Shown here piece after piece: positions 25,700-39,410 of a DNA stretch of 64,000 nucleotides. Position 1 is the stretch's first letter; each line of letters begins with the position of its first letter. Under the pieces are notes generated by a model. That model saw only the letters and a program-made list of their open reading frames with translations, searched no databases and had not been told where the DNA came from. The stretch is from Homarus americanus (lineage: Eukaryota; Arthropoda; Malacostraca; Decapoda; Nephropidae), in the NCBI RefSeq assembly GCF_018991925.1, contig NW_024748870.1:4865276-4929275 (forward strand), given 5' to 3'. The position numbers and the translations under genes were made by a program.

Positions 25700-28600
25700 T
25701 ATGAATAAAAATATTATGATAGGTGAGCAAAATGTGGAAAATTATTGCAGGATATAAAGCTAAAAGCCTCCCGAAACTAAATTAATAAACCTTAAAAGTG
25801 TGGTGGAAATTTTTATGAAGTACATTCAAAGAGTTTATAGCAAAGCATTAATGAACCGTTATTCAGGTTCAAACAACAAATCAAAACTTAAAATTACAAG
25901 CCAAAATCAATTACCAAATGTGTGATGTGCGAAAATATGCAATAATAGGGAAACTAGAACATGCAAAAAGGTGTATATTGCTTCGTTATAAATTGCAACA
26001 TTATTATTCATTACAGTTTATAGTTCAAAAACAAAATATAAATATGGTAACCAGGAATGAGAACGAAGCGCTGGTCTTATATGGCGATGTACCCAAACGA
26101 AAAGTTATGACAAATTTATGACAAGTTAATATTAACTCTGATATATTGGTTGATATTCCTAGTCATTTACCTGACTCGGGGGGCCATCAACGACACTGTT
26201 CACCTTAACTACTTGAAGTGGTTTAAATCACGTTTAAGACATCGATGTAATTTAGTTTTTTTTTTTGGTGTATGATTTTTTGTTCCTTGGGTAATATTGT
26301 TAATTTAGTTTTTTTTCGGTTTCATAAGTAGTTAAAATAAATTATAAATGTTAAGTTACAATTTGAACGATTTATTTCGATTTATCATTTATTAATCAAC
26401 CAGTTTCTTACACTCATTTCAAGCATTGAGTTTTCCTGCTGGTAATGTTGAAGAGAAACAACACGTTACTAATTTATGCTCAGGACTTCCTCTTATATTT
26501 AAAAGACTTATAAATTGTATCTAACTTTACTAATATGTAAGATTTCAAACATTTTTAATTTTCTCCGAAAGTTTTCATTGGTTCAGAATTTCTCTCTGAT
26601 TTTTCGAATGGTGAATATTCTCCCCAAGTCTTTCACCATGCAAAGTTATTGCAGCAATTATTTTTAGTTTTCGTTTTCATAATTTTGGGGGCTAATCAGG
26701 ATCAAGCCTGCAATTTATATTGTGTTTGCATTTTGAGTAAAGGAAGTTGTTGCCTAAGGTTTTCCAAAAATGGTTCTTCTCTTTCACGTTTAAATACATT
26801 ATACCAGGAAGATGTGTGTGTGCGTGCGTGAGTGCGTGTGTAGGCCTTTTACAAGAAACAAAAGCATTATCGATTCACAGATAAACTGGTAACTGGGAAA
26901 AGTAACATCACTACTAACAAAGACATCTAACTTTATTCTCTTCCTCACTTTGATAAAAGTTAAACTCCTGATTAAATACAATTCCAGTACGTAAGTATTT
27001 TTTAAAGAAATAATGTTAACCACACATCACAGGAGATAGTAATGAACTGATATAAATACTTCCTGACTTCATTATATTTCAAACAACACCGACGGACTCT
27101 AAGCAAAGCCTTTCAGTTGACTAATTACTCCCACCCTCCTCCATAATTAACCCAATATTCTCGAGAAACTTGCTTAACTTGATTGGCCAAACAATAATGG
27201 ACTTGGGAAGGTTTCATTACCGTCCGGAGGCTCAATGGCTAACTTCTCCAATTCTCAAACGTCTTTTGAAATTTCTTTTACAGGTGGAGTAGAACGAAGT
27301 GCTGCGGGCGGGCTGCTGCTCTTACTCCCCCAAAGACCAAAGTTTGCAGCATAATTACGTTCCGTCTGATGCTATTACAGAAGCGGCCTCAACTTCCTCC
27401 CACTAAGTTTGATAGAAATAATGGGGGAATTAAGAGTCTTTGTTCTTGACTTCTTTTGTTTGAGAACGACGGTTTGACGTTGGTTAAGAGAAAAGCACAC
27501 CCCCCCCCCCCTTGTTTCGATTTTTTAAGCACATATATAATACGAGTTGTGATATATTCAAATCGTTTTTATTCCTTTTATTAATCCGAGAAGACACAGA
27601 GGAGTTCAACATATCTGTACTACTGTATATTAATATTCATAATATTTCATCATGATACCTGTAGTTTACTAGTTTTGTTTAGCTGGAGTTTTATGAAAGA
27701 TTTATTATAACCAACCTTTATCGTTTAATTCCCTGGAGTTCATAAAATAACATTACATGAATTCTTACTGATTCTATATTTATCGCTATTAATAATGTGA
27801 AACCACCTTAATATAATAAACGAGCTAATACTAATGAGATCTTCAATAACATGAATTTTCTAGATCCATCTCTCCAGAACTCTCCATAACTGTAGTATCT
27901 GAGGGAACACCTAATACTGACTAAGTAATGACCCGCTTCCTGCAACACTTTACCAAATTGTATATGACAGTCTGAGAATTAGTTGTCAAAGGTTTTGTTA
28001 GAGACATGAATGTACTATTTTGGATAAATTATGGAAGTGTGTAATACTCATGACGTTTATTAGTATTTTTTTTTTTAACAAGCACGGGGTTGTGTTGGGT
28101 GTTGTGTGAAGGAGGAGGAAGACAAGGTTATCAGTTGGTGTTTGGAGAGACTATCACTACAACCACCATAACACTGTAGTTGATATACTGTACACAATAT
28201 CCCTTACAAACAGGCCACCATCTTTGCAAAACTTAATTGAAATGCTGTCAGTAATTTCTTTTGATGGAAAAAGGTCTTAGTATATTGTATATGAAAAATA
28301 TGTCACTATCGTCATTGTCATTTGAAGGTGGCACATGAGCAAGGTGTAGTTAACATGGTATAATTATTAATGTTTTGTGAGAGTGGGATTAATTTTTATC
28401 ACGACACATCGACGGTCAGTAATGATACTTATAACCAGAAGGATGTATCACTCTTAATTGTTGGTGACTAGTGTTATCATTAACCTAGAATACTTGCTGA
28501 GCTGCAGTAATGTATCCTCACATTAACATGAACAGGTAAGTCTATATCTATAACCCTGAGACTTCCTTAAATGTTTGTTCCCTGAAGAAGGTCGGTTCCC

Positions 28601-29300
28601 CTTGTACAGACTGATGACTGCTTAAGTAATGAGGACTTAACCTATTACGTAGGTTGATATGTTTGCATGTATGAGTATGATATTCTAATTAATATAAGTA
28701 TGACTACCTTAAGAACTATAATTATGGTAACATAATTAGCTCGTGTCAGTATAAATAAGAAAGAAAATAATAACAATTAATAAGAAATCAAAGCAAGAGC
28801 GAGAACATATGAACAAATTACTCATGCTACTGAGGTCGGAATATATTACCAATGACAGATGTAAATATAAATAAGAAGGAAATTATGGAAGAGGTATGAA
28901 TATTTCGTGCTAAATGTTTTCACAAGACACTGATATTTTCTCTTGAGGTAAAGATTCCATCATCAAGCGGGAGAAGCTGATGTGTTGTTTTAAAGAAGGG
29001 AGCCATTGTCACCCTAATTCAGGTGTCCTGTTAAGTAGGAATCAGTTTCTTTGATACATATGTTCCTATATCTAGATTAAGACGCTACTTCTGTGAGTGT
29101 ATCACCATTTTGGAATATCTTTTCATGTACATTATACCAAAATATCTAATAATACTTACATTTACAAGTAAAGATTTTGGATTATTATAATGGATTCATT
29201 TAGTGAAGTATAATGTAAGGTTATGTAGTGAACTGGACACTGTATCAAACTATAGAGTCAACTAAGCCTTCTTGTGGTTTATATAAACAATTAGGAAAGT
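25700..29300. other. Presumed intron between exons 4 and 5 (part)
   Basis: AT-rich, no repeat larger than short homopolymers (a C run at 27500, T runs at 26250 and 28060). No gene seen. Confidence 0.4.
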
Positions 29301-29344
29301 ATGTAACGTCAAGTGGTAAGCATAAATGTTGTGTCGAGTCATGT

Positions 29345-29630
29345 GGTGAGCTTGACCTTTGTATGAGGTCACGTAGGAAGTTTCTTTGTGCCAGATTATG
29401 TTTGGATTTCAAAATTTGTCTAAGTCAATGTGGAGAATTTGACCTCTGTGTCAGGTCATGTAGGGAGTTTGACCCTTGTGTGAGGTCATGTGGGAGTTTG
29501 ACCTTTGTGTCAGGTCATGTGGGAGTTTGACCTCTGTGTCAGGTCATGTAGGGAGGTTGACCCTTGTGTCAGGTCATGTGGGAGTTTGACCTTTGAGTCA
29601 GGTTGTGTAGGGAGGTTGACTCATGCATGA
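29345..29630 (+). repeat. 29-30 bp minisatellite containing nuclear-receptor half-sites
   Basis: AGGTCA starts at 29366, 29453, 29483, 29512, 29541 and 29571. TGACCT starts at 29353, 29440, 29499, 29528 and 29587, with TGACCC at 29470 and 29558. The unit is close to AGGTCATGTGGGAGTTTGAC plus CTTTGTGTC, so each unit holds two opposed half-sites. Confidence 0.8.
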
Positions 29631-29817
29631 AGTCCCAGACTGAATTATTCTCAGGTAGTCATGAGCAGGTGTTAGCCCTAGGGGGTAAGGTAGGGTTATT
29701 CATGTCTCTCTCTCGCCTGCTTGTCTCATGCTCTCTCTCTCTTTATCTCTCTTAAAATACCAACTTCATTGAAAGAGAATTTAGCAAGATAAATTATCCA
29801 CATTGGTATAAAGCTGA

Positions 29818-29863
29818 TGTATGTATGTATGTATGTATGTATGTATGTATGTATGTATGTATG

Positions 29864-29948
<85 letters not shown>
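29818..29948. repeat. Compound (ATGT)n(TA)n
   Basis: ATGT units to 29870, TA to 29946. Confidence 0.95.
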
Positions 29949-29954
<6 letters not shown>

Positions 29955-30599
29955 TAAAAATAACTAATGATAATGAATACAGATGCGTCTGCCTGGCACA
30001 CGTAAAGTAGCACCATGAGTTTAGACAAATGTTATTGACAATAATCAATTAGTGGTTTTGTATCGTGTTATGATTTTCCTTGGGGGTATCAGTTTGGACA
30101 CATTGTTTATTATCAAAGGAACTCGCAAATATATCCCTGTATGTAAATGAATGAAAGTAGAGTGACCAATGTTCCATTTGAGACGGGAAAATGTGCAACA
30201 TTTTGAAGACACTGTTTGTAAAAAAGCGTCACACAGGCAACGCACACAATGACAAGATGATTTTTGTGGAGTATATTTACGTCGGTGTTCAATCACTGCA
30301 TAACCAGAACTAGTTCTGCTACATAATATGCAATGCATTTTATTCATCATGACAATATCATCACTCGCAGCGTGAAGTCAATCACATGCATTATTTACTG
30401 TTATCAGACTCTATAATTAAAATAACTTATTGTACTGACTGTCACATCCTGCCCCAGATGAACTAACAAACACATGTGCCAAATAAAACAACTACGTTCT
30501 GTGCATTATTTGTGCTTGTCAGACTATCAACATCGTAATCCAATGTAACAACTGTTTGAAATATTCATCGAGGCACAGAGGCAGTCATCTGCCACATAC

Positions 30600-30681
30600 C
30601 GAAGCATGGCAGTAACTGGTGCCTGTTGAGCTTCTCCAGCTAACAGGTAGACACAGTTGCACGTAAGAGCGCCAGCGCTGG
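30600..30681 (-). CDS. Weak candidate exon, possibly alternative
   Basis: The minus strand shows acceptor gaattcaattacag and donor CTTCG|GTATGT around 82 nt (phase 1 to 2). The peptide reads SAGALTCNCVYLLAGEAQQA then PVTAMLR, and base composition is less AT-rich than the surroundings. If the donor is ignored the frame continues ..VADDCLCASMNISNSCYIGL to a stop near 30530. Its phases do not fit between exons 4 and 5, so it would have to be alternative, belong to another gene, or be spurious. Confidence 0.22.
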
Positions 30682-31340
30682 CTGTAATTGAATTCATTTT
30701 CATGCTCATAGGGATGAGCTTTCCTAACCCAACCAAAAACAACGTTTTTTTCCTTCTTTTTGTCGTACATATTCACTTCAATGAATATAACTAAACAAAC
30801 ACCATTCATGTGTTTGATTAAATATTAGATCAGCTACTATCACCAAGACTTAAAGTTATCTTTTTACTCAGAACCCATAAGGTACCTGTTGATATAAGAT
30901 CAGAGGTGATAAAATATATATGTTTTGTCTGAACTTGAAGGAATATCTAACATTATACCTGTATAGTGAAGTAAGATAACACAGACAAATGATCCTGTAT
31001 TGAATTTTACAAGAATGACAGAATTGTGGTTCCTACGTAAATACACGACTTAGACGAAATCGATGGAAAGAAATTATAAGTCAGGTATTAACTATTGTAG
31101 AAAGTATAATTGAATGACCGGAACAAAATTGAGTAAAATGACATACACGATGATGGCTATCTGTTATAATGGGATAGATATGAGATAGATATGAATATAG
31201 ACTTCTTAGTTAGATGGGAAAACTCTTTAAGGATTATGAATACATCTGACTATAAAAATAAGCTATCTGAAAGTAATTTAATATTTGAAGAATTGGCAAT
31301 GATTGTGATTGTAGATAGAAAAGATAACATTATTTGGAGA

Positions 31341-31341
<1 letters not shown>

Positions 31342-31376
<35 letters not shown>
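31342..31376. repeat. (CA)n array
   Basis: 35 bp of CA. Confidence 0.95.
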
Positions 31377-31380
<4 letters not shown>

Positions 31381-32916
31381 AGTTCAGGAGTAAATGTGAT
31401 GCAGGAACGATGTGCGTGCTGCAGAAATTCAATATTTAATTGAATAGCAACCAATTTTTCCCTCAAATTATAGAGATTGAAGACTCAGAGTATTTTCTGA
31501 AGTAGGAAGAACATAGCGATGACAGTAGTATGCTTGGTGCAAAATAAATCAAACATTTAAGCCTTAGATACAAAAATGAAGATTAAAAAAAAAATAATAA
31601 TATGGCATGGAAACTCCTACATGACAGTGCGGTTAGCAAGCAATATGTCACCATGGAATATATTACGTTCAGTTGGACCGCGTGTATGTACATATTTGTT
31701 TGTGGTTTTGTCCAGATGCTCAGTTTTAAAACCTTTTGGATATCTTTATGGAATTCGGCAAACATATTGGAGTTGGACGCACCAGGAAGCTTATGTTTTT
31801 TAATCAGGAAATTTACCTGTTTTCTCCTGGATTTTAGATTCACTTACGAGTTTCTGACGATATTGGAAAAACACGAAACAGAAGAATCGTAAACACAATT
31901 ATTCATTCAAAAGTCTTCGTTTTTTGTTGTTATTAATAAAACCCTTCTATCATTTTCACGAACTATTATTTTAATAAGAGTTCTGTTACAATTTCAACAT
32001 TAGTAAAACATTAAATAAAAGAGATATCCTTCATTCATCCAGTTAAGTATAAAAAGCGGGTTGTTTTAATATTCTATTTTATAATATTTGACTTAAATAA
32101 GATCATCCTTTCTTTATATAATATTACGTAATTTTACCGAAGTTTTAAACTAAGAGTCATAATTACTTTGCACATGTGAGGAATATTGTTACGCGAAGCT
32201 TAGTTTTGTTCTTACAATATGCCAATGTTCTTGTTTTTATTATTAATATTGAGACCTTTATCTTGGATACTTCTCCCCGTCATCAAGGAACACCATACAA
32301 TATACCAGGATAACTCCCCTTTATTATCAAGATATGTTAACTTAAATAATTCATTGGTTATCAAATCATAATATATCATGATAACCATTGAAGTGTATGT
32401 TAAACACTGATGCTTAATTTTTGCCATCAGAACTATATACAGTGATAACGAACCTCTACCATAAAGAAACTTATGACATAAGTACACTAGAAATATCATG
32501 AAATATACACTAAGATAAATAACTCTTAACGTAAAGATGTGCAAAGATACTTGTAACATATTCATTATCTATATACTGATAAGCAGCTATAGCTTATTTA
32601 GGTAAACTATATAAGCTTTAAGGTAAATTACTTAAGAAACACATTAATCTCGGCATTAACAATAATTTAGATATCTAAGTACAATCAATTGACTTAGAAT
32701 TAGAAAACTTAGTGAATCTTAAATAAATTAACGGGGGAGAGGGAGACCAGATCCTTAACGAAGACGTGAAAATATGTAACTTAGATCAATTTCTACAATA
32801 TGAGGATCTTAGGATGATACTGATGAGTTATGTTCTAAAGAAACCTTTGAAGATCTTAAGAGTAATATATATTATGTTAAAAAATATTTGAAGAAGGTTT
32901 AGTAAAAGTAATTTAC

Positions 32917-33044
32917 CTTGTACTATCATAGTGAACTTGGTCACACAGAGAGGCTCCAAAAGATCCCTGAGTTTAGCATTTACATAAACCGGCAATAAGC
33001 AAGGCTCTACATAATCATTTGAAACCGTGTAGGTTAAGAAGCAA
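32917..33044 (-). CDS. Candidate exon 4 (phase 2 to 1)
   Basis: On the minus strand the acceptor tttacttatttcctctag is excellent and the donor GTACAAG|GTAAAT is good. The 128 nt between them give 42 whole codons. The peptide contains CFLTYTVSNDYVEPCLLPVY, then VNAKLRDLLEPLCVTKFTMI, with a mixed composition and three cysteines spaced like an extracellular beta-rich domain. I cannot name the family. It joins exon 5 in phase 1. The upstream join to 33477 shares codon AG|T (Ser). Confidence 0.4.
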
Positions 33045-33476
33045 CTAGAGGAAATAAGTAAACTGGTATCAGATAGAGGCCCTTTAAGGATGAGCCTTAG
33101 TGATCAGACAATATTGCTTTATTTTCGAGACATGATATGATAGATAGACAGAGTATTTGGTCCCCAGTTAATAGATAATTTCCTGCAAGACGTTAGGAAA
33201 CTTTGCGCCAGGGAAGGAATTTTAAAGATTACTATGAAGAATTTATCTGTAAACATAATCTGTAGTAACTTAAAAACGCTGTGATCTTTAAAGTGGCCTC
33301 AGGAGATTATCTCAATAAATATAATCCTTAGTGGGATCTAAGTGGAATATGATATCACAAGCCTTTCCATTAAAGGCTCAGACAAAATCGAACATGAAAA
33401 ATCAACTTATCAAATTATTCAAGAACACCGACATGGCTAAAACTAGACGATATATAATATGACATACAGTATATAC

Positions 33477-33583
33477 CTTATCCCTGTAAACCTAAGGCTG
33501 TGACACGTGTATTGTAGTACATAACAGAACTTCATATAATCCAAGTCAAAACATAAACTAGGGTGGGTCATATAATGAAGAAT
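33477..33583 (-). CDS. Weak candidate exon 3 (phase 0 to 2)
   Basis: The minus strand has a strong acceptor (gtgtaatttttttgtag) and a moderate GATAAG|GTATAT donor enclosing 107 nt, or 35 codons plus two bases. The peptide begins ILHYMTHPSLCFDLDYMKFC and is rich in Tyr, Phe and Cys, which is also what chance AT-rich DNA would give. The main support is phase: it is the only segment I found between 37120 and 33044 that joins a phase-0 donor to a phase-2 acceptor. An open run of 35 codons is expected by chance fairly often, so this may be intronic. Confidence 0.22.
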
Positions 33584-36500
33584 CTACAAAAAAATTACAC
33601 AACTAACAAGTCAAGCTCAGGAACATCTAATCCAACTTATAAAGTAAATGACTTTCGAGATGAAAAACTGTTGCAGCTTAACCTAGTAAATAGTGTTATT
33701 GGTGAGCTGCCCTAGCATGGCAATCTTATCCTTTCAGTTAAGAAATTATTCACGAGTTAACAATTAATCAGACATCTTGAAGAACACCATCTCCCTCTTG
33801 AGACCTATATTATGGCTTCCCTTTCAGTTGTTACACTCAAACCTCCACTCTTCTAACACACACAAAGAAAATCTACCTTGAAATCGACAACTTTGGCGAA
33901 GTTTGTCTTGTTCTTTTGTCCAGATCTATTATCAGTCTTTCCCTGTCAAACTTCCTTCTGTAGCTCTCCCTTATTATCTAGTTACCTGCTTATCTTCCTT
34001 TCTCTCTTATCTCCACATCCGTTCAGGTAGGAATGTTATTTTTCTTTCAGTATTCAAGTATCTTTCTACCTTCTTATTTCATATGAATAAGCTCATCTCT
34101 ATTCCTAACAGTACACACGCATTACTATCCCGCTAGTGATTCAAACTTACACAACAGTTTATCCTTCCCCTCTTATACTGTCACTCAATCAAGAGATCCC
34201 ACCTTTAATGCCACTAAGAAAAAATGAATCGCCTGAAGAATTTCCACCCCATCTCGCTCCACCTGAAGAATTCCCCTCTCTACAGCACTTTTATAGCTGT
34301 ATAGTTTGCTTAACAAAATTGAAAAATATTGATGGTTCTTTTTTATATCTTTATTAGTAGGTTACCAAAAGATACAAGATAAAAATTATTATGCCACATG
34401 AATTCTTGGGGGTAAGAATTCAAAAAGTCACGTTTACGGGCACATATTGTCTTGATGTTGTTTGCGAGTGCACACCAGTACACACGCAACGTTATGTGAT
34501 ATCAGTGGGTCTTAGGTCATGTGTGTGCGTCAGTTAAACAGGTTAGATTAAGGTCATATAGTCGAGGCATATTTGCACTGACCTCACCTGAAGAATGATA
34601 CTCTTAGTTTCTATGGTTAACAAGATAATTTCCAGATTACACTTTCATTCGACAACACCTTATTATTCTAGCCACCTGTCTAAATATGTTAGGTGTTGCT
34701 GTAATCAGAATCCTCCCCTGGAAATAGCAGTCTAAACAATGTAACGAATTCGGTGTCCACTTCTGTACAACCTCTTAATCTTTTGTAACAGTCACATTAA
34801 TCTTATTTTCATTCACATATAAGATGCTCCTTCACTGTCCTTCTTATCATTGATAGACAAGATATAGTAAAGAAATAATACGTCTCCTCAATAGCCAGTC
34901 ACTCGCTTCTTCGGTAGTTTCTTGGTCCTTGCACTCATAGACGCCAAGTTCATCAGTCTACCTCTCACACCAAGTCACATCACACCACACCACACCGTCT
35001 CTCGTCTGTACAAATTTCCTTTAATCAAATTTGTTATAAGGTTCTTCTTAATCCTTACATTACTTGAGTATAGAGAATGATCTGCCCTCTTGACACGTTT
35101 TGATTCACCAACCTTCTACACCTCCATGCTGCCCAAATATGGCAGAGAAAAAGCTAGTTGCATTTTTTTTCTCGGAATTTTATATAATTGATGGAAGCAT
35201 ATTTAAGAAAAATAATTTTGACATGGTATCAGTGTTATATCATGTGGTCTGTTGTCAAAATATCATAAATTTGATGTATCATTATTTGGTGAGGAGAATC
35301 AAAGGAAGGACACATCTTTACTGACTGTAGGAAATGTGCAATATGTTATTTACTTGCTCTTGTCATTGTAGGGAAGAATAGAGGTGTAGATTGTACGTGA
35401 ATCAAAAGGTGAATAAATATGAATGATGATAAAGGACCTACCATCCATCTTAACTTAGCATATATTTATAACTTACTTATCATTGGTGTAATAACTAAGT
35501 CTAGGTCACTCGGTAAAATTTCCTTAAAGAGGGAATCTTGCCATGATCCATCACAACGTTTAGAAAATTAAATTCTAGTCGTTTATTTTTAACTTTCTTG
35601 ATCTTCAAACCTGTACTTATTTTTGTTGTTGGAAGACCTAAGACACATCTTAGTAAGGCTGACAACTGTCCCAATATTTATTTATTTTATTTATTTTTTT
35701 TTTTTATTTAGTTTTTTTTTACAGGGTATCATAAAATTATCTTCATGGGAACTAAGGCTGTGTAAACAAACTGAACCTGAAGAACACACTGTCTCGTAAT
35801 GACAAGTACATCTACATTAGTTAGAAATATGGTGGATTATTAAAATATTTTAACCAAGTAAAGTTAAGAAGTATTTGATGAGTTACTGATCTTGTGTAAA
35901 CCCAGAATGGGGTACAATAAGATATGTGTATCATGTTGACGTATAAAACGAAAGTTTGATAAGTATTTGTGGTAAGTAAATGCAGTTGAGTTTAAGATAA
36001 TATACGGGAAGATGCTGACTTGGAGGATAACCTGTAATTAATATTATAAAAAAAGCTAAGGACCAAACCTAAGGTAACATAATTTAACTCATTTAACTTA
36101 GTTGCTTCTAGTACGTCCTAACATATGGGATACTGATGGGATGTAGACGCAGATAAGTGAACGACGATGACTTTTATTACTGATTTATTAGTTCGGGTAA
36201 GGTAGTGAACAATGAACCTGCATAAGCAAATGCTTTTCTTTCATATAACCAGATGGACCTGGGCAAACAGGCAGAATATATACTAAGACCGTAAAAAAAG
36301 TCTCCCAACGGTGAGACTATATTTAACCTAAGGAAACGTAAGAACAGTAAGAGAGTTTTATCATCTCAATCTTCTTGAATATTTCCAATACCTGCTGGAT
36401 CTTCCCTGTGCAGGTAAAGAACATCAGGTGCAACAACTGCAATACAATCATCGGTAATCTCTATTCTAGATTATATTAACAGTTCACAGGAAAGAGTATA

Positions 36501-37119
36501 CAGTAGAGATTGTTTTTATCCATGTGACAAGACTTTCCAGGAACAGACAGCGACATGTACTGTAGACGGGAGCGTGTAGCTTACTGCTTTCATTTTCCTG
36601 TGAGATGTGACAATAGCCTATTCCACAATACTACCCTCTTCCTGTAATATTCCGGCTTATGGAACTCCCGCAGATACGATTAATTCTAGTGTTAGTTTTA
36701 CTGGACGGTCATAGACGGCGAGCGACCGTACATGAGAAATGAAGCCCTCGTCTCTTATGGTATATGTACCAAGATGCTTAAGACTGTATCATGTTATAAT
36801 TGAAGACTCATCATCATCATTGTTATTTTCTTCTATGTTTGTGAGTAGTGTGGCCCTCGTTGCGTGTATTAGGGCAACGGGGTGGACACACGCCACTGTC
36901 AGCCATTTATCATGGGGTGGGGGTCCGTGAAAACCATGCATGATGCTCACACAGAATTGCATCGTTTGGTATTTGGAGAGTATTTGCCGAGGAGCTTCTG
37001 CAGGTCGGCGACACCAGTTGTCCACCTCTGGAAATATGCCTCAGACAGCGTCCCGAACATTTACTCGGTCGTGTTGCGAATGTCTTCCTGAGAAATAAAT
37101 TGACTCGAAAAAATCGTAC

Positions 37120-37286
37120 CTGCAGAAGATTTGCTGCTATGTAGCCATTCTTGGTCTCGTCAGGAAAAATTTTTCCTTCAATTATGATCACAAGTATAAG
37201 TCTAGCTTTATGATTTGACATTTCTTGAAAAATGGTGTTCGCAGCTAAGCATCTTAGCTGTGTTTGTCTTTTCAACGAGTAGATAA
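37120..37286 (-). CDS. Candidate exon 2 of the secreted-protein gene
   Basis: The minus strand has a pyrimidine-rich acceptor (a cctgtttattttttaac tract, then gcaag) before 37286 and a CTGCAG|GTACGA donor after 37120. The 167 nt run from phase 1 to phase 0, so the exon joins the signal-peptide exon in frame through codon A|TT. The peptide reads IYSLKRQTQLRCLAANTI.., then MSNHKARLILVIIIEGKIFP and DETKNGYIAANLLQ, which is protein-like with mixed charge and a beta-strand-like LILVIII stretch. The same frame stays open through the donor down to about 36910 and upstream to 37419, about 169 codons in total, so the true exon could be longer than drawn. No domain recognised. Confidence 0.42.
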
Positions 37287-37676
37287 CTTGCGGCGTTAAA
37301 AAATAAACAGGAAATTTTACACTAGTTTTTGTTATGAATGAAAACACAGAATTTTGACCAGATACCGAAAAGAGCCTTGACAGGTGTCTGTTAAATAGGA
37401 TAAGGAAATAAAAATACATGTGTTGTTAGAAATTTATGATTAGTTATATCATCAATTCTCCTGCTATATCCTGTTGGCAGATAGCTTGTATGTGTCTGAG
37501 ACGTAAACACACACTGATGAAAAGGAAAAACAAATAGCTAGAAAGGATATTCTCCAACATCAAGACACATTAAAAAGACACAACACCTACAGCTTCCTTT
37601 GGTCTCACTTATCCACGTGATTGAAGGAAGTTCGGATACATAGTACCAAGCTTAGAAAAACAAATTATATATATAC

Positions 37677-37679
<3 letters not shown>

Positions 37680-37764
<85 letters not shown>
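37680..37764. repeat. (TA)n array
   Basis: 85 bp uninterrupted. Confidence 0.95.
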
Positions 37765-37767
<3 letters not shown>

Positions 37768-38717
37768 GGACATTAAACATTACATATAATACAAAAGGAG
37801 AAGCCAACCTTCATGTGAATGGTAAGACTGAGACGTTATGTGTACACTTGGTATCAGTATATTATTGAAATAATTATTTGAAATGTTTTAAATATACCAT
37901 AATTCTCCCGCATGTAGGATTAAAACAAGGTTTTTATGATAAGTGATTAGTAAGGTAAGACTTTATTTTCTTTTGAAACTCTTAAGTTTTCCATTACTGA
38001 CATAAATAAAGGAATATAAGGAAGTTATAAAAAGTGAGGAATGTTTCGTTTAGTTAATGTATTTACAGTGTTGATAATATTTCCAGGTTTGTAATCTTTT
38101 AAGATATTGTTTAACGAATTTGAAAATTTATTCACTTTAAAGCAATATTTAAGATTTTGAGAGTAATCGCATATGGTTGATAAAGTATTTAAACATAAAC
38201 AAACAAAGTTAATTAATATACTTTGGTTATACAGCGAAAGCCTTAAAAATAGGAAGATAATCAGTGAGAATAAAACACAAGACACACTGGCATAACACGG
38301 TCATGTGACGACTCATCTCACCTTCCCTGGACACAGGTAGACTCATGTCTGACTAATGTAGCATCCAGTGTACCACAAGCAAGACCCAAACCTCCTACAG
38401 ATATACCATAATAAACCAGCAGGAGCTCACACAGGCAAGCCAACATGGACTACCACCTCAATTATTACTCAGACAAAGCAAGGTGGCCTCCTCAACATCT
38501 CTCGCTCTTCTGTTTTGTTAATTTTACATGATATCTTTGGAAGAAAAATAAGGTGAAAATATTTCAGTAGAATATCTAAGATGGTGTAGCTGGAGAGACA
38601 AGGTTTCACTCTGACTTTATGCATATGTGTCAAAATAGTATTATGGGAGGTGAAGATTCTTATCTTGAAACACACTTATATATATTGAAAATTGATAACT
38701 AATTAGGCACTCGGGAA

Positions 38718-38746
38718 TCAGAGAGAGAGAGAGAGAGAGAGAGAGC
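38718..38746. repeat. Short (GA)n
   Basis: 29 bp of GA. Confidence 0.92.
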
Positions 38747-39296
38747 TCAAAGTGTATTAGTTTTATCTCCATCTTGTACTAGATTTGTCTTATACCTTTA
38801 CTGCACAGTCTTCACCATCTTAAGTTACATTCACCTTCATAATTGTAATACTGAAGTAAAACGAGGAAACAAACAAACTTGTAGCAATATGTATCAACAA
38901 ACAAAATAAGTATATTAATATTTAATGATCATTACTTACACGTTTAAAACTCTACTTTATCTTCAATGAATATTCTAAGATACAAATTTGCCAACATTTT
39001 AATTTCGAAGATTGCTGAGATCTTTAACTGTGATCGTATTTGATGGGTTTCATTCCGGATTTTCTTACCAGTATGTGTGAAGAAACTAAGCATAAAGTAT
39101 TACTTAAAACATATTCTTTTACTCTCGGATTCTTACACCGCAAGAAACTAGATATTTCGCTGGAATTTGAATTTGAATATAAAAAACCCGAAGCATAAAC
39201 TGATCATGAGCAGTAATACATATCATTATTACGTAAGCTTTTCCTCTTTACCACTCGTAATAATTATACTAATATAATAATATTCATGATAATAAA

Positions 39297-39299
39297 AAC

Positions 39300-39343
<44 letters not shown>

Positions 39344-39355
39344 TTATTATTATTA

Positions 39356-39394
<39 letters not shown>

Positions 39395-39410
39395 TATTAT
39401 TTATTAAGCT
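39297..39410. repeat. (AAT)n meeting (ATT)n: trinucleotide palindrome
   Basis: AAT units at 39300-39330 switch to ATT units at 39331-39405, so the two halves are complementary. Confidence 0.9.

Noticed and set aside
26173..26215. Possible mini-exon VKVNSVVDGPPSQ on the minus strand
   Set aside because: Good donor but a poor acceptor, only 13 codons, and it breaks phase between exons 4 and 5.
29345..29630. CRISPR-like array
   Set aside because: Units are contiguous degenerate minisatellite repeats without unique spacers, in a eukaryotic context.
30045..30350. 101-codon minus-strand open frame
   Set aside because: Composition and codon use resemble the surrounding DNA; no domain or splice support.
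33868..33940. Possible exon GKTDNRSGQKNKTNFAKVVD on the minus strand
   Set aside because: Protein-like but only 22 codons, a weak acceptor without a pyrimidine tract, and not required by the phase chain.
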